From Pseudomonas pseudonitroreducens (GTDB lineage: Bacteria; Pseudomonadota; Gammaproteobacteria; Pseudomonadales; Pseudomonadaceae): a DNA stretch of 64,000 nt. The notes under the pieces were generated by a model, which ran no database searches, had not been told where the DNA came from, and was given only the letters and a program-made list of their open reading frames with translations. Where the stretch lies: the NCBI RefSeq assembly GCF_021603645.1, contig NZ_BQHJ01000016.1, positions 62,001-126,000 of the forward strand, in the 5' to 3' direction. Shown here piece after piece: positions 47,834-56,129 of the stretch (its first letter is position 1; the number at the start of each line of letters is the position of its first letter). A program made the position numbers and the translations under genes.

Positions 47834-48940
47834 TCATACTGGCGAGGCCTCGGAAAGCTGGGTGTTCGAAGAGTACCGACTCTTCAGCGAAAGGAAGGGC
47901 TTTTCGATCACGCTGTAGCTCAGGTGCGCCAGCACAAGGCTCAGACCAAGGCCCAGTGACACGCCGAGGGCAACGGGCTCGCCACGGGTCTCGGCAAAGG
48001 ACAGGCAATACATGATCACCGGCAGGTGAATCAGGTAAAGAGAGTAGGAAATGCGCCCCAGGTAGCGCAGTGGCCGGGTGACAGCTCCGCCACCCAAGCC
48101 GGGCGTCGCCAGCATCAGCCAGGCAACCGCGCCCCAGAGCAGGCTTTCAGGCAACACGACCCAGGGCTGCCGCAAGGAAAACTCGACTACCCCGTGTTCA
48201 ATGGTGACCTGCAGGAAAGCTGCCAGCATGATCGCCAGGAGCATCAGGCCAATCTGCCCGGATCGCGGGGCAACGCTGGGTAGACGACGCTCGACCAGTG
48301 CCCAGCCAATTCCCATGCCCAGCAGGAACGCCGGCAGCTTGCCGCCCAGCGAAAGGACCCAGTAGAGGGTGCCGAGCAGGCCAAACGAGACAGCATGCAG
48401 GCACACCGCCGTGAAAACGACCAGCCAGGCCAGAAGCGCGGCCACGACCAGCCACCGGCTGTAGGTCAGCATCAGGAACATGAGCGGTAGAACGACGTAG
48501 AACTGCACCTCGGTCGCCAGGCTCCACCAGACGTTGCTGAAGGTGCCCAGCGAATGACCCCATGCGAGAAATGCCAGCGCCGCCGGCAATTGCTCGTAAT
48601 GTCCGGTAACCAGCACCCCCACCACGACCATCAGGTAGTAGAGCGGCAGGATACGCAACGCCCGCTGCACGGCGTAACGCTTCAGGTCCAACGGCTGGCG
48701 ACGCTGCCGCGCGAGGAAGAAGGGCCGCGAGACGAGGATTCCGCTGAGCAGAAAGAACAGGGTGACGCCGCTGTTGCCGGCATAGATGAATGCCAGCCAG
48801 TAGTCCCCACCCTGCGGCGGCTGAAACCCCCAGGCCTGGGTTACGCCGTGGTAAAGGACTACCAGGAGAATCGCAGCGCCGCGCAGATCGTCCAGAGCGG
48901 CGAATCGCGCGTGTGCCTGGGCGTCGGCGCGCTCGCTCAC
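47834..48940 (-). CDS. Acyltransferase-3 family membrane protein (second copy)
   Basis: The 368-residue protein has about ten helices. Motifs are 'LDDLRGAAILLVVLYHGV' (catalytic His), 'GVTLFFLLSGILVSRPF', 'RALRILPLYYLMVV' and 'RISYSLYLIHLPVIMY'. It resembles its neighbour but is clearly diverged, so the two probably modify different sugars or positions. The start is GTG at 48940, three bases after the stop of the glycosyltransferase-methyltransferase gene, showing they are in one operon. Confidence 0.9.
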   Translation of the reverse strand: MSERADAQAHARFAALDDLRGAAILLVVLYHGVTQAWGFQPPQGGDYWLAFIYAGNSGVTLFFLLSGILVSRPFFLARQRRQPLDLKRYAVQRALRILPLYYLMVVVGVLVTGHYEQLPAALAFLAWGHSLGTFSNVWWSLATEVQFYVVLPLMFLMLTYSRWLVVAALLAWLVVFTAVCLHAVSFGLLGTLYWVLSLGGKLPAFLLGMGIGWALVERRLPSVAPRSGQIGLMLLAIMLAAFLQVTIEHGVVEFSLRQPWVVLPESLLWGAVAWLMLATPGLGGGAVTRPLRYLGRISYSLYLIHLPVIMYCLSFAETRGEPVALGVSLGLGLSLVLAHLSYSVIEKPFLSLKSRYSSNTQLSEASPV

Positions 48941-48943
48941 GAA

Positions 48944-50767
48944 TCAGTTGGCCGGCTGCTGTTGCGGCTGCCCCTGGGTCAGCCGCTTGAGCTTGCGGGT
49001 GTTCTCCAGGTGCTTGCTGGCGTGCACGTAGAAGGAACGCAGGCCGGCACCTTCGTCAGCCTTGGCGTCTTCGAACAGCAACTTGAGCAGCGGATGATCA
49101 TTGCTGCGATCGCCGCCCGGCTTGCGCAGCACGCCCAGGCCGAAACCGTGGTTGAAGGTGAAGGTCTCGTGCTGGCCGCGGGTCTCGTCCCAGAACTTCC
49201 AGGCGCCGAAGTCCTGCAGGCGCGCCATGACATCGTGGAACAGGATGATGCCCCCCGGCTTCACCTTCGGATACCAGTTGGCGAAGTCGGCGCTCACCGC
49301 CTCGTAGGTATGGAAGCCGTCGATGTGCAGCAACTCGATGCTGTCGTCGTCGAAGTGCTTGAGCGCGTCCTCGAAGAACATCCGCATCAGGTACGAGAAG
49401 CCGTGGTAGTGCTGGCGGTTGTGGTTGTTCACCGCGTTGAACACCGACTCGTCATATTTGTCGGTGTGGGCGTCACCCTCGAAGGTGTCTACCGCATAGC
49501 AGACGCCGTCGATGTCGTTTTCCTTCATCGCCTGGCAGAAGGTGAAGTACGACAGGCCCTTGTGAGTGCCCAGCTCCACCAGCATCTTCGGCCGCAGCGC
49601 AGTGACCAGGTCATAGCCGAACGGCAGGTGGTCGACCCAGGTGCTGAAGACCATGTGCAGCGGCTCGAAATGCTTGATCGACGGGGGCATGTAGAGGGTC
49701 TTCATGATCTGGCCTTCTCCGGAAGCGTAGGGTCGGGGAGCAATGATCCGCACCGGCGTCTGCACCGGGGCGAGGCGAAATTCGGATTTGAGCGCCTGGT
49801 CGGCGAACGGATCTTCCTGGCGTCCGGCGCAGCGCTGGACACGGTCCATGCCGCGCTGCACGGAGCGCTCGAGGTAACGCAGGCTGGGCGCCTTGGCCTG
49901 GCCAAGCAGAATGGGCTCCACGGTCGGCGAGCGGAAGGGCTCGCCAAGCAGTGCGCAGAGCTGATCGCTCTGCCGCTTGAGCAGCTCCTCGCGCCCCGCC
50001 ACCTCGGAAGTGGTAACACCGCCGTGCAACTGATGGAACGAGCCTTCACCCACCAGCATCACCGACTGGGTGCGCGGGTGCATGGCGGCCTTGCGGTAGA
50101 GGTAGAGGTTCAGCGCGCCACCGCCGGGCATGTCGAAGCGCTCGTCGGCACGCCCGATGTCGCGGAATACCTGGGCGTTGATGAACAGGCAGTTGCTTTC
50201 CATGAACGGGTGGAAGTAGCCGTTCGGGTTGGCGCCGCTCCAGCAGGAGATGTCGAACAGCCGGTAGCCATTGGCCGACTCCGGCCAGCCGATATCGGCC
50301 AGCAACTGCTGCTCGGCTTCCTCGGAATAGCCGTGGGTCAGGTGGAACTGTTGTTCGTTCTCCCCCAGGTGATAGCCGGGCACCACGACCATGGCATCGG
50401 GGCTCATGCGGAACGCCATCAGCGCATATTTCACCACGCCGGGAGTGACCAGGCGGGCGCCATCGATCATCAGGCCGATGAAGCGGCCACGCGCCCGGGA
50501 GAAGCCGAAGTTGATGGCCGGGGCAGGCGACACGCCTTCCTCGTCGCGCAGGTAGTAGCGGAAATTGCCGGGCAACCGCGCAATGGCGTCGGCATCCATG
50601 TTCCGCTGCGAACGGTTCTCCACCAGGATGACTTCGTAGTCATCCGCATCGACGCCCTGCTGGTAGTCCGGCGCCAGGCTGATCAGGGTGTTCAGTGCCT
50701 GACGGGGCATGTCGTAGGCAATCACGATGATCGACAGCAGCGGGCGCTTCTCATGCAACGAGGTCAT
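48944..50767 (-). CDS. Glycosyltransferase (GT2-like) fused to a SAM-dependent methyltransferase
   Basis: The 607-residue protein joins two domains. Residues ~8-310 are a GT-A-like transferase ('LSIIVIAYDMPRQALNTL', 'DYEVILVENRS', acceptor-side 'GEGSFHQLHGGVTT'). Residues ~360-590 are a Methyltransf_24-like domain ('MLVELGTHKGLSYFTF', 'CYAVDTFEGDAHTDK', 'IELLHIDGFHTYEAV', 'GGIILFHDV'). An internal ATG near the linker has GGAGAAGG upstream and might produce the methyltransferase alone. The start overlaps the preceding gene by ATGA. It probably adds and methylates a sugar, possibly capping the chain. Confidence 0.85.
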   Translation of the reverse strand: MTSLHEKRPLLSIIVIAYDMPRQALNTLISLAPDYQQGVDADDYEVILVENRSQRNMDADAIARLPGNFRYYLRDEEGVSPAPAINFGFSRARGRFIGLMIDGARLVTPGVVKYALMAFRMSPDAMVVVPGYHLGENEQQFHLTHGYSEEAEQQLLADIGWPESANGYRLFDISCWSGANPNGYFHPFMESNCLFINAQVFRDIGRADERFDMPGGGALNLYLYRKAAMHPRTQSVMLVGEGSFHQLHGGVTTSEVAGREELLKRQSDQLCALLGEPFRSPTVEPILLGQAKAPSLRYLERSVQRGMDRVQRCAGRQEDPFADQALKSEFRLAPVQTPVRIIAPRPYASGEGQIMKTLYMPPSIKHFEPLHMVFSTWVDHLPFGYDLVTALRPKMLVELGTHKGLSYFTFCQAMKENDIDGVCYAVDTFEGDAHTDKYDESVFNAVNNHNRQHYHGFSYLMRMFFEDALKHFDDDSIELLHIDGFHTYEAVSADFANWYPKVKPGGIILFHDVMARLQDFGAWKFWDETRGQHETFTFNHGFGLGVLRKPGGDRSNDHPLLKLLFEDAKADEGAGLRSFYVHASKHLENTRKLKRLTQGQPQQQPAN

Positions 50768-51687
50768 GCGGATTGCACCCTGCCCAGCGAATGGTTGAGG
50801 AAGCGGAAGATGTGCGGATGCGCACTGCCCAGCAGGATCGGTCGCACATTGGGTGGCGTGCGATTGTCGCCACGGATCTCGATGTCCTGCGCGTCCAGCA
50901 GCTTGTACACCCGCTCGCGCTCCTCGCGCAGGGTTCCGGTGGTCACGCCACCATGGAACTGGTGGAACGAGCCTTCGCTGTAGAGCAGGTAGAACGGCGT
51001 GTTCGGATACTCCAGCAGGCGCTTGTAGAGGTCCAGGTTGGCGTTGCCGCCGCCAAAGTCGTTGTAGCGCGGATTCACCCCACCCAGCGCCTTCCACTTG
51101 CGCAGCGACATGCCGATGAAATTGCTTTCGTAGTTGGCCTGGAAGAAGCCGCCCTGGCAGGAGCCGCTGAGCACCGCGATGTCGAACAGGCGATAGCCGT
51201 TGCTCGGCCATTCGATACTTTGCAGCAGCACCTGCTCGGCGTCTTCGTTATAGCCCTCGTTCACTGCCACCTGCTGAAGCTTGTGGCCGATGTGATAGCC
51301 CGGCACGGAGACGGCCGCCTCGGCGTCGAGACGGAAAGCGTCCAGCGCATGGCGCAGGACACCGGGGGAGAGCATGCGCGCGCCGTCGATCATGATGGCA
51401 ACATGGCTCCCGCGAGCCTGGGCGGCACCGAAGTTGATAGCGTGGACGGGCGTACGCTCCTTCTCATCGCGGTGGAAGTAACGCACGTTGCCGGCATGCC
51501 GGGTGGCCCGCTCACGACCGAGCAATCGGTCGGAATGGTTCTCGACGACTATGACTTCATAGTCGCGTTCGTTCACGCCGTGCTGGTAGGCAGGGCTGAG
51601 CGATTGCAGCGTCTTGTCGGCCTGCTCGGGCATCTTGTAGACGATGACCACGACGCTCAGGCGCGGCGCGCGACGAAAGATGGGCAT
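50764..51687 (-). CDS. GT2-like glycosyltransferase, paralogue of the fused one
   Basis: The 307-residue protein has a GT-A fold start ('LSVVVIVYKMPEQADKTLQSL'), 'DYEVIVVENHSD', the possible metal site 'MIDGAR' in place of a clear DxD, 'GYRLFDIAVLSGS' and 'SEGSFHQFHGGVTT'. Each of these motifs also occurs in the N-terminal half of the next gene, so the two arose by tandem duplication. GGGGG lies upstream of the ATG at 51687. It starts 15 bases after the sulfotransferase stop and overlaps the fused gene by four bases. Confidence 0.85.
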   Translation of the reverse strand: MPIFRRAPRLSVVVIVYKMPEQADKTLQSLSPAYQHGVNERDYEVIVVENHSDRLLGRERATRHAGNVRYFHRDEKERTPVHAINFGAAQARGSHVAIMIDGARMLSPGVLRHALDAFRLDAEAAVSVPGYHIGHKLQQVAVNEGYNEDAEQVLLQSIEWPSNGYRLFDIAVLSGSCQGGFFQANYESNFIGMSLRKWKALGGVNPRYNDFGGGNANLDLYKRLLEYPNTPFYLLYSEGSFHQFHGGVTTGTLREERERVYKLLDAQDIEIRGDNRTPPNVRPILLGSAHPHIFRFLNHSLGRVQSA

Positions 51688-51702
51688 GACACAACCCCCG
51701 GG

Positions 51703-52440
51703 TCAATCAGCGATGGCTTTGAGAGCCTGGTACAGGGCATCCAGCTCGGGCGTGAGTTTCTCGTCGCCGTGCCGATGATGTTTGAGTTCGGAGCTGAAGA
51801 AGCGCTCCGTAGCCGGCGGCTCGAGGCCGAACCCGCGCAGCACTTCATCCAGTTGCCGATGCAGGCTGTCTTCGTCCTGGTCGAAGCAGAGCACCGGGAA
51901 CTTCACCCGGCCATGCAGTTCGAGCAGACGGCTGTTATAGGCCATCCACAGGCCCAGAGCCTGTTCGCGCGGCATGCCGCCACGGGCCTGGAGGGAATCG
52001 GCGACGGCCGAAGGGTGGCGGAAGATACCGACGAAACGCAGGTTGGGGAGCAGTTCCTGCCAACCTTCGACGGCCAGCAGCGCGCGCGGGTCCTTGAACC
52101 CCCAGCGTTTCACCCCGTCGTAACCACTGATCAGTTCGCGGGCCGCGGCGTACTCGGCCGGCGTCCATTGCGGCGCCATGGCGGGCGGGTTGTCCCACGC
52201 CGCGCCACGCTCGGCGAGCATCGCATCATGGAAGGCGACGATATCGGTGTTCTCGCGGTTACCCTTGAGATTGTGAGGGTTCCATGTACTGTGCTTGCCC
52301 AGTTCCAGGCCGGCCTCCTGCAGGGAGCCGGTGAGGAAACTGGTGCCGCTGCGGTGCATGCCGACCACCATGAGGACCAGGTCTTCCTGGGCGGGAGCGG
52401 CTTTCCGGGAGGAGCCGAACAAGACATCAAATAGGCGCAT
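51703..52440 (-). CDS. Sulfotransferase family protein
   Basis: The 245-residue protein has the PAPS 5'-phosphosulfate loop 'VVGMHRSGTSFLTGSL' near 25-40, a candidate catalytic His in 'KHSTWNPHN', and the 3'-phosphate-binding segment 'FVGIFRHPSAVADSL' near 137-151. It would transfer sulfate from PAPS to a carbohydrate or other hydroxyl. It is the first gene of the five-gene minus-strand set and divergent from the Wzm/Wzt exporter. A role in sulfating the exported glycan is inference. Confidence 0.85.
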   Translation of the reverse strand: MRLFDVLFGSSRKAAPAQEDLVLMVVGMHRSGTSFLTGSLQEAGLELGKHSTWNPHNLKGNRENTDIVAFHDAMLAERGAAWDNPPAMAPQWTPAEYAAARELISGYDGVKRWGFKDPRALLAVEGWQELLPNLRFVGIFRHPSAVADSLQARGGMPREQALGLWMAYNSRLLELHGRVKFPVLCFDQDEDSLHRQLDEVLRGFGLEPPATERFFSSELKHHRHGDEKLTPELDALYQALKAIAD

Positions 52441-52480
52441 ACCAGCTCTTTTTCTTATGTTTGGGCGATGATCCGCACAG

Positions 52481-52520
52481 AATGCGCCGTGATTGGCACA
52501 CAGGCTTGCTGCGGCGCATT
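52481..52520. promoter_or_regulatory. Inverted repeat in the sulfotransferase/wzm divergent promoter
   Basis: AATGCGCCG (52481-52489) and CGGCGCATT (52512-52520) are perfect 9-bp arms around 22 bases. An AT-rich TTTAAAT follows at 52524, possibly a -10 for wzm. No ops/JUMPstart core (GGCGGTAG) is visible. Confidence 0.5.
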
Positions 52521-52561
52521 GTGTTTAAATACCCCACCCTTTTCAATCCAACAAGAAAGAC

Positions 52562-53317
52562 ATGAAGCACAGGGACATCATTCTATTCGGCGTCTACAGC
52601 GACCTGCGCACCGAAGTGGCGCGGCGCTTCCTGGGATTCCTCTGGTGGATCCTCGAGCCCGTGATGTACATGGGTGCCTTCTACATCGTCTTCGGCCTGG
52701 CCCTGGGCCACAGCCGCCCAGGCTATGTGCCCCTGCTGCTCAGCGGCATGGTGGCCTGGAAATGGTTCGACGGCTCGGTCCGCCAGGCCAGCAATGCCAT
52801 CCAGAGCAACGCCGGGCTGATCCAGCAGATCGATGTACCCAAGTACGTGTTCGCGCTCATCCCGATACTCAGCAATACCTTCAAGTTCCTGATCATCCTG
52901 ACGCTGCTGATCCTCTCCCTGCTGCTGTCCGGGTACCGCCCGTCGCTGGAATGGCTCGCACTACCGGTGCTGATCCTCAATCAGTTGCTGTTCATCATCG
53001 GCTTCGGCTTCCTGCTCGCCTCGGTGCTGCCATTCGTACCGGACCTGCGCCAGGTGGTGGACAACTTCCTGATGCTGATGATGTTCATGTCCGGCGTGTT
53101 CTTCAGCATCCACGAGATTCCCGCCTCCATGGCGCCGTTCCTGAATCTCAATCCGATGACCGTGATGATCACCGCCTTCCGCGATGTGCTGCTGCACAAC
53201 CAGTGGCCTTCCTGGAGCGAGCAGTTCTATGTGCTGGCCGTCGCCGTCCCCCTGCTGGTTGCCGCGTTGTGGATCCTCCACCGCAACGAGCGCAAGTACC
53301 CCAAGCTGCTGTTCTGA
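52562..53317 (+). CDS. wzm: ABC-2 type polysaccharide exporter permease (Wzm-like)
   Basis: The 251-residue protein has six membrane helices and the TagG/Wzm/KpsM family features: N-terminal 'LRTEVARRFLGFLWWILEPV' amphipathic helix, and 'FSIHEIPASMAPFLNLNPMTVMI' late in the protein. It exports a lipid-linked glycan across the inner membrane together with the ATPase encoded eight bases downstream. P. aeruginosa has its common-antigen wzm/wzt in the same chromosomal area beyond uvrD, as I recall, but this Wzm is clearly divergent. Confidence 0.9.
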   Translation: MKHRDIILFGVYSDLRTEVARRFLGFLWWILEPVMYMGAFYIVFGLALGHSRPGYVPLLLSGMVAWKWFDGSVRQASNAIQSNAGLIQQIDVPKYVFALIPILSNTFKFLIILTLLILSLLLSGYRPSLEWLALPVLILNQLLFIIGFGFLLASVLPFVPDLRQVVDNFLMLMMFMSGVFFSIHEIPASMAPFLNLNPMTVMITAFRDVLLHNQWPSWSEQFYVLAVAVPLLVAALWILHRNERKYPKLLF

Positions 53318-53325
53318 GGTGAGAC

Positions 53326-54099
53326 ATGCCCGGTGATCTGATTCTCCAGGCCGAACACGTCGGCCTGTCCTACCGGCAGCGGGTCGGCATGCTGCGCTAC
53401 GACTCCTTCTGGGCCCTGCAGGACGTCAGCTTCGAACTCTACGAAGGCGAAACCCTGGGCGTGATCGGCAACAACGGCGCCGGCAAGAGCACGTTGCTGC
53501 GCATGATCGCCGGCATCGTCGACCCCGATCGCGGCGTGCTGCACCGCAGCAAGCCGTTGAGTGCCAGCCTGCTGGCGCTCAACGTGGGCTTCAAACCGGA
53601 GCTCTCCGGCCGCGACAACGTTGTCATCAGCGGCCTGTTGCTGGGCATGAAGCGCGCCGATATCCGCCGGCAAATGGACGACATTCGCGACTTCAGCGAT
53701 CTGGGCGACTTCTTCGAGCGCCCGGTCGGCACCTACTCCACGGGAATGCGCGCCCGGCTGGGCTTCGCCGTGGCGATCCACGCCGATCCGGACATCCTGC
53801 TGATCGATGAGGTACTGGGCGTGGGCGACCAGACCTTCCGCGAGAAGTCCCACGCCGCCATGCGCGCCAAGATCAAGCAGGGCAAGACGGTGATCCTGGT
53901 GTCCCACAGCATGGAGGCGATCCGCGAGCTCTGTCAGCGGGTGCTGTGGATCGAGCGCGGCAAATCGATCATCTGCAGCGATGCGGAAACCGTGATCAAC
54001 GGTTACCACGAGACCGTTCGCCAGGCCGTACGCGAGATGCACCAGGCCGAGCGCGAGCGCAAGGCAGCAGCTCAGCGCACGCTGGAGACCCAGGACTGA
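53326..54099 (+). CDS. wzt: ABC polysaccharide exporter ATPase (Wzt-like, no C-terminal sugar-binding domain)
   Basis: The 257-residue protein has Walker A 'GNNGAGKST' near 47-55, signature 'YSTGMRARLGFAVA' near 139-152, Walker B 'DILLIDEVLGVGD' near 157-169 and H-loop 'ILVSHSM'. The ~40-residue C-terminal tail is charged. It lacks the carbohydrate-binding domain of O9a-type Wzt, so it resembles KpsT/TagH-like ATPases that do not recognise a terminal cap. It is the second gene of the exporter operon and convergent with the antiporter. Confidence 0.9.
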   Translation: MPGDLILQAEHVGLSYRQRVGMLRYDSFWALQDVSFELYEGETLGVIGNNGAGKSTLLRMIAGIVDPDRGVLHRSKPLSASLLALNVGFKPELSGRDNVVISGLLLGMKRADIRRQMDDIRDFSDLGDFFERPVGTYSTGMRARLGFAVAIHADPDILLIDEVLGVGDQTFREKSHAAMRAKIKQGKTVILVSHSMEAIRELCQRVLWIERGKSIICSDAETVINGYHETVRQAVREMHQAERERKAAAQRTLETQD

Positions 54100-54111
54100 G
54101 CGCCGGCGGGC

Positions 54112-55872
54112 TCAGTGATGCCCGCCGCCACTCTGCTCGAAGGTCTCGATCAGCGCCACCTGCATCCGCGAATGCACGCGGATGAACCAGCGCCAGAACA
54201 CCGCGATCACCAGTGCGGCGATCAGCGCCACCACCACCAGCAGCTCGCCCGGCGGCAGGATGCTCGAACTGAGCGCCGCCAGCAGCAGCATCATGCCGCC
54301 CAGCGACAGCAGCGGGATCAGCTCGGAAATCACCCGGCGCACGCGGGCCGTATGGCGCCCGGCGCTCTCGGCCTTCACACCCATCTCCGCCAGCAGCATC
54401 GCCAGCGCCTTGAGCTTGCGGTAGGCCGCGATCAGGAACGGCAGCGACAGCAGCAGCGCGGCGCCCCAGATCAGCGCCTTGTGCAGCGCCTCGGGCTCGA
54501 CGAACTGCGCCAGCCACTGGCCGATCTGCCCGGCGAAGAACGCCAGGCCGAAGAAGATGCCGATCACCAGGGTCAGGTTGACCCCGACCTGCAGCAGGAT
54601 TCGGCGGATCAGGCTGGCGAGAATCGCCTTGTCGCCGCGTGGCTTGATGCTGCGCAGCCACTCACCGTACAGGCTGAACACCCGCACCATGGGTGACGGC
54701 AGGCTGCGGCCCAGGTACAGCGCCAGTGGGTCGGCGGAGCGGATCAGGTAGGGCGTCAGCAGGGTGGTGATGGCCGACACGCCGACCACCACCGGGTAGA
54801 GGAAGTCGCTAGTCACGCCCAGGCTCATGCCCAGTGCGGCGATGATGAAGGAGAACTCGCCGATCTGCGAAAGGCCCATGCCCACGCGCATCGAGGTGCG
54901 CCCGTCGTTGCCGGCGATGAAGGCGCCAGCGCCGCAGGAAATCAGCTTACCCGCCACCACCACCAGGGTGATCACCAGGATCGGCGCGGCGTAGTCCACC
55001 AGCACCTTGGGGTCGATGGTCAGGCCGATGGCAACGAAGAAGATCGCGCTGAACATGTCGCGCACCGGCTCCATCAGGCGCTCGATCTGGATCAGCTGGC
55101 GCGACTCGGCCATGATCGCGCCAATCAGGAAGGCGCCCAGGATCATGCTGTATTCCAGCTTCACCACCAGCAGGCAGAAGCCGAAGCACAGGCCCAGCAC
55201 CGTCACCAGCAGCATCTCGTTGCTTTCGAACTTCGCCACGTAGGCCAGCAGGCGCGGCACCAGCAGGATGCCGACGACCAGCGCGACGACCATGAACAGG
55301 CTGAGCTTGCCAACCGTGGAGAACACCTGGTCGGCTTCCACCGTGCCGCTCACGGCGATGCCGGAGAACAGCGCAATGATGCCGATGCCGAGGATGTCCT
55401 CGATGATCAGCACGCCGAAGATCAGCTGAGCAAAGCGCTCGTTCTTCATCTTCAGGTCGCCCAGCACCTTGATGATGATGGTGGTCGAGGACATCGCCAG
55501 GATCGCGCCGAGGAACAGCGAATCCATGGTGCTCCAGTCGAACAGGCGGCCGATCTCGAAGCCGGCCCAGATCATCAGGGTGATTTCCAGGAACGCGGCG
55601 ATGAACGCCGTGGCGCCGACCTGGAACAGCTTACGCAGGCTGAATTCCAGGCCCAGGCAGAACATCAGGAAGATCACCCCCAGTTCGGCGAGGGTCTTGA
55701 TCGTCTCCTCGTCGTGCACCAGGGCAAAGGGCGGGGTATGCGGGCCGATGATCACCCCGGCGATGATGTAGCCCAGCACCACCGGCTGCTTGAAGCGGTG
55801 GCAGAGAATGGTGACGAATCCGGCGATCAGCATGATCACCGCGAGGTCCTGGATGAAGTCGATGGCATGCAT
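54112..55872 (-). CDS. CPA2-family monovalent cation/H+ antiporter
   Basis: The 586-residue protein has 12 or 13 membrane helices with CPA2 motifs 'VVLGYIIAGVIIGPHTPP', 'LAELGVIFLMFCLGLEFSLRK' and 'LGAILAMSSTTIIIKVL'. The helices around 'GLSQIGEFSFIIAA' are typical of the second Na+/H+ exchanger inverted repeat. There is no C-terminal TrkA-N (RCK) domain. Residues 430-575 form a separate set of helices. The ion (K+ or Na+) cannot be told. ATG at 55872. Confidence 0.88.
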   Translation of the reverse strand: MHAIDFIQDLAVIMLIAGFVTILCHRFKQPVVLGYIIAGVIIGPHTPPFALVHDEETIKTLAELGVIFLMFCLGLEFSLRKLFQVGATAFIAAFLEITLMIWAGFEIGRLFDWSTMDSLFLGAILAMSSTTIIIKVLGDLKMKNERFAQLIFGVLIIEDILGIGIIALFSGIAVSGTVEADQVFSTVGKLSLFMVVALVVGILLVPRLLAYVAKFESNEMLLVTVLGLCFGFCLLVVKLEYSMILGAFLIGAIMAESRQLIQIERLMEPVRDMFSAIFFVAIGLTIDPKVLVDYAAPILVITLVVVAGKLISCGAGAFIAGNDGRTSMRVGMGLSQIGEFSFIIAALGMSLGVTSDFLYPVVVGVSAITTLLTPYLIRSADPLALYLGRSLPSPMVRVFSLYGEWLRSIKPRGDKAILASLIRRILLQVGVNLTLVIGIFFGLAFFAGQIGQWLAQFVEPEALHKALIWGAALLLSLPFLIAAYRKLKALAMLLAEMGVKAESAGRHTARVRRVISELIPLLSLGGMMLLLAALSSSILPPGELLVVVALIAALVIAVFWRWFIRVHSRMQVALIETFEQSGGGHH

Positions 55873-55972
55873 GGTCGGCGGTCCTCGCGGCGTGGGGTCA
55901 GGGGATCGCGCGGCTGACGGCCTCGCTCAGCGAAGCCTATCATCCGAGCCTTCCGACAGGCGGCTCTGAAAG

Positions 55973-55991
55973 AATCAGTAACAGACTGATT
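55973..55991. promoter_or_regulatory. Palindrome AATCAGT-N5-ACTGATT
   Basis: Perfect 7-bp arms separated by AACAG lie between the divergent antiporter and Tim44-like genes. It looks like an operator for an unidentified dimeric regulator. Confidence 0.45.
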
Positions 55992-56129
55992 TGGAAAGGG
56001 AATCAACCGCCCCCATATCAGGGGTCGGGCCCGCACAGGGCAACAGCACGAAACAAAATCCGACTGGCTCTCACCGGCCCCGGCCTGCAACATGACGTGC
56101 GTCGTATACCAACCAAGAGAATGACAACG

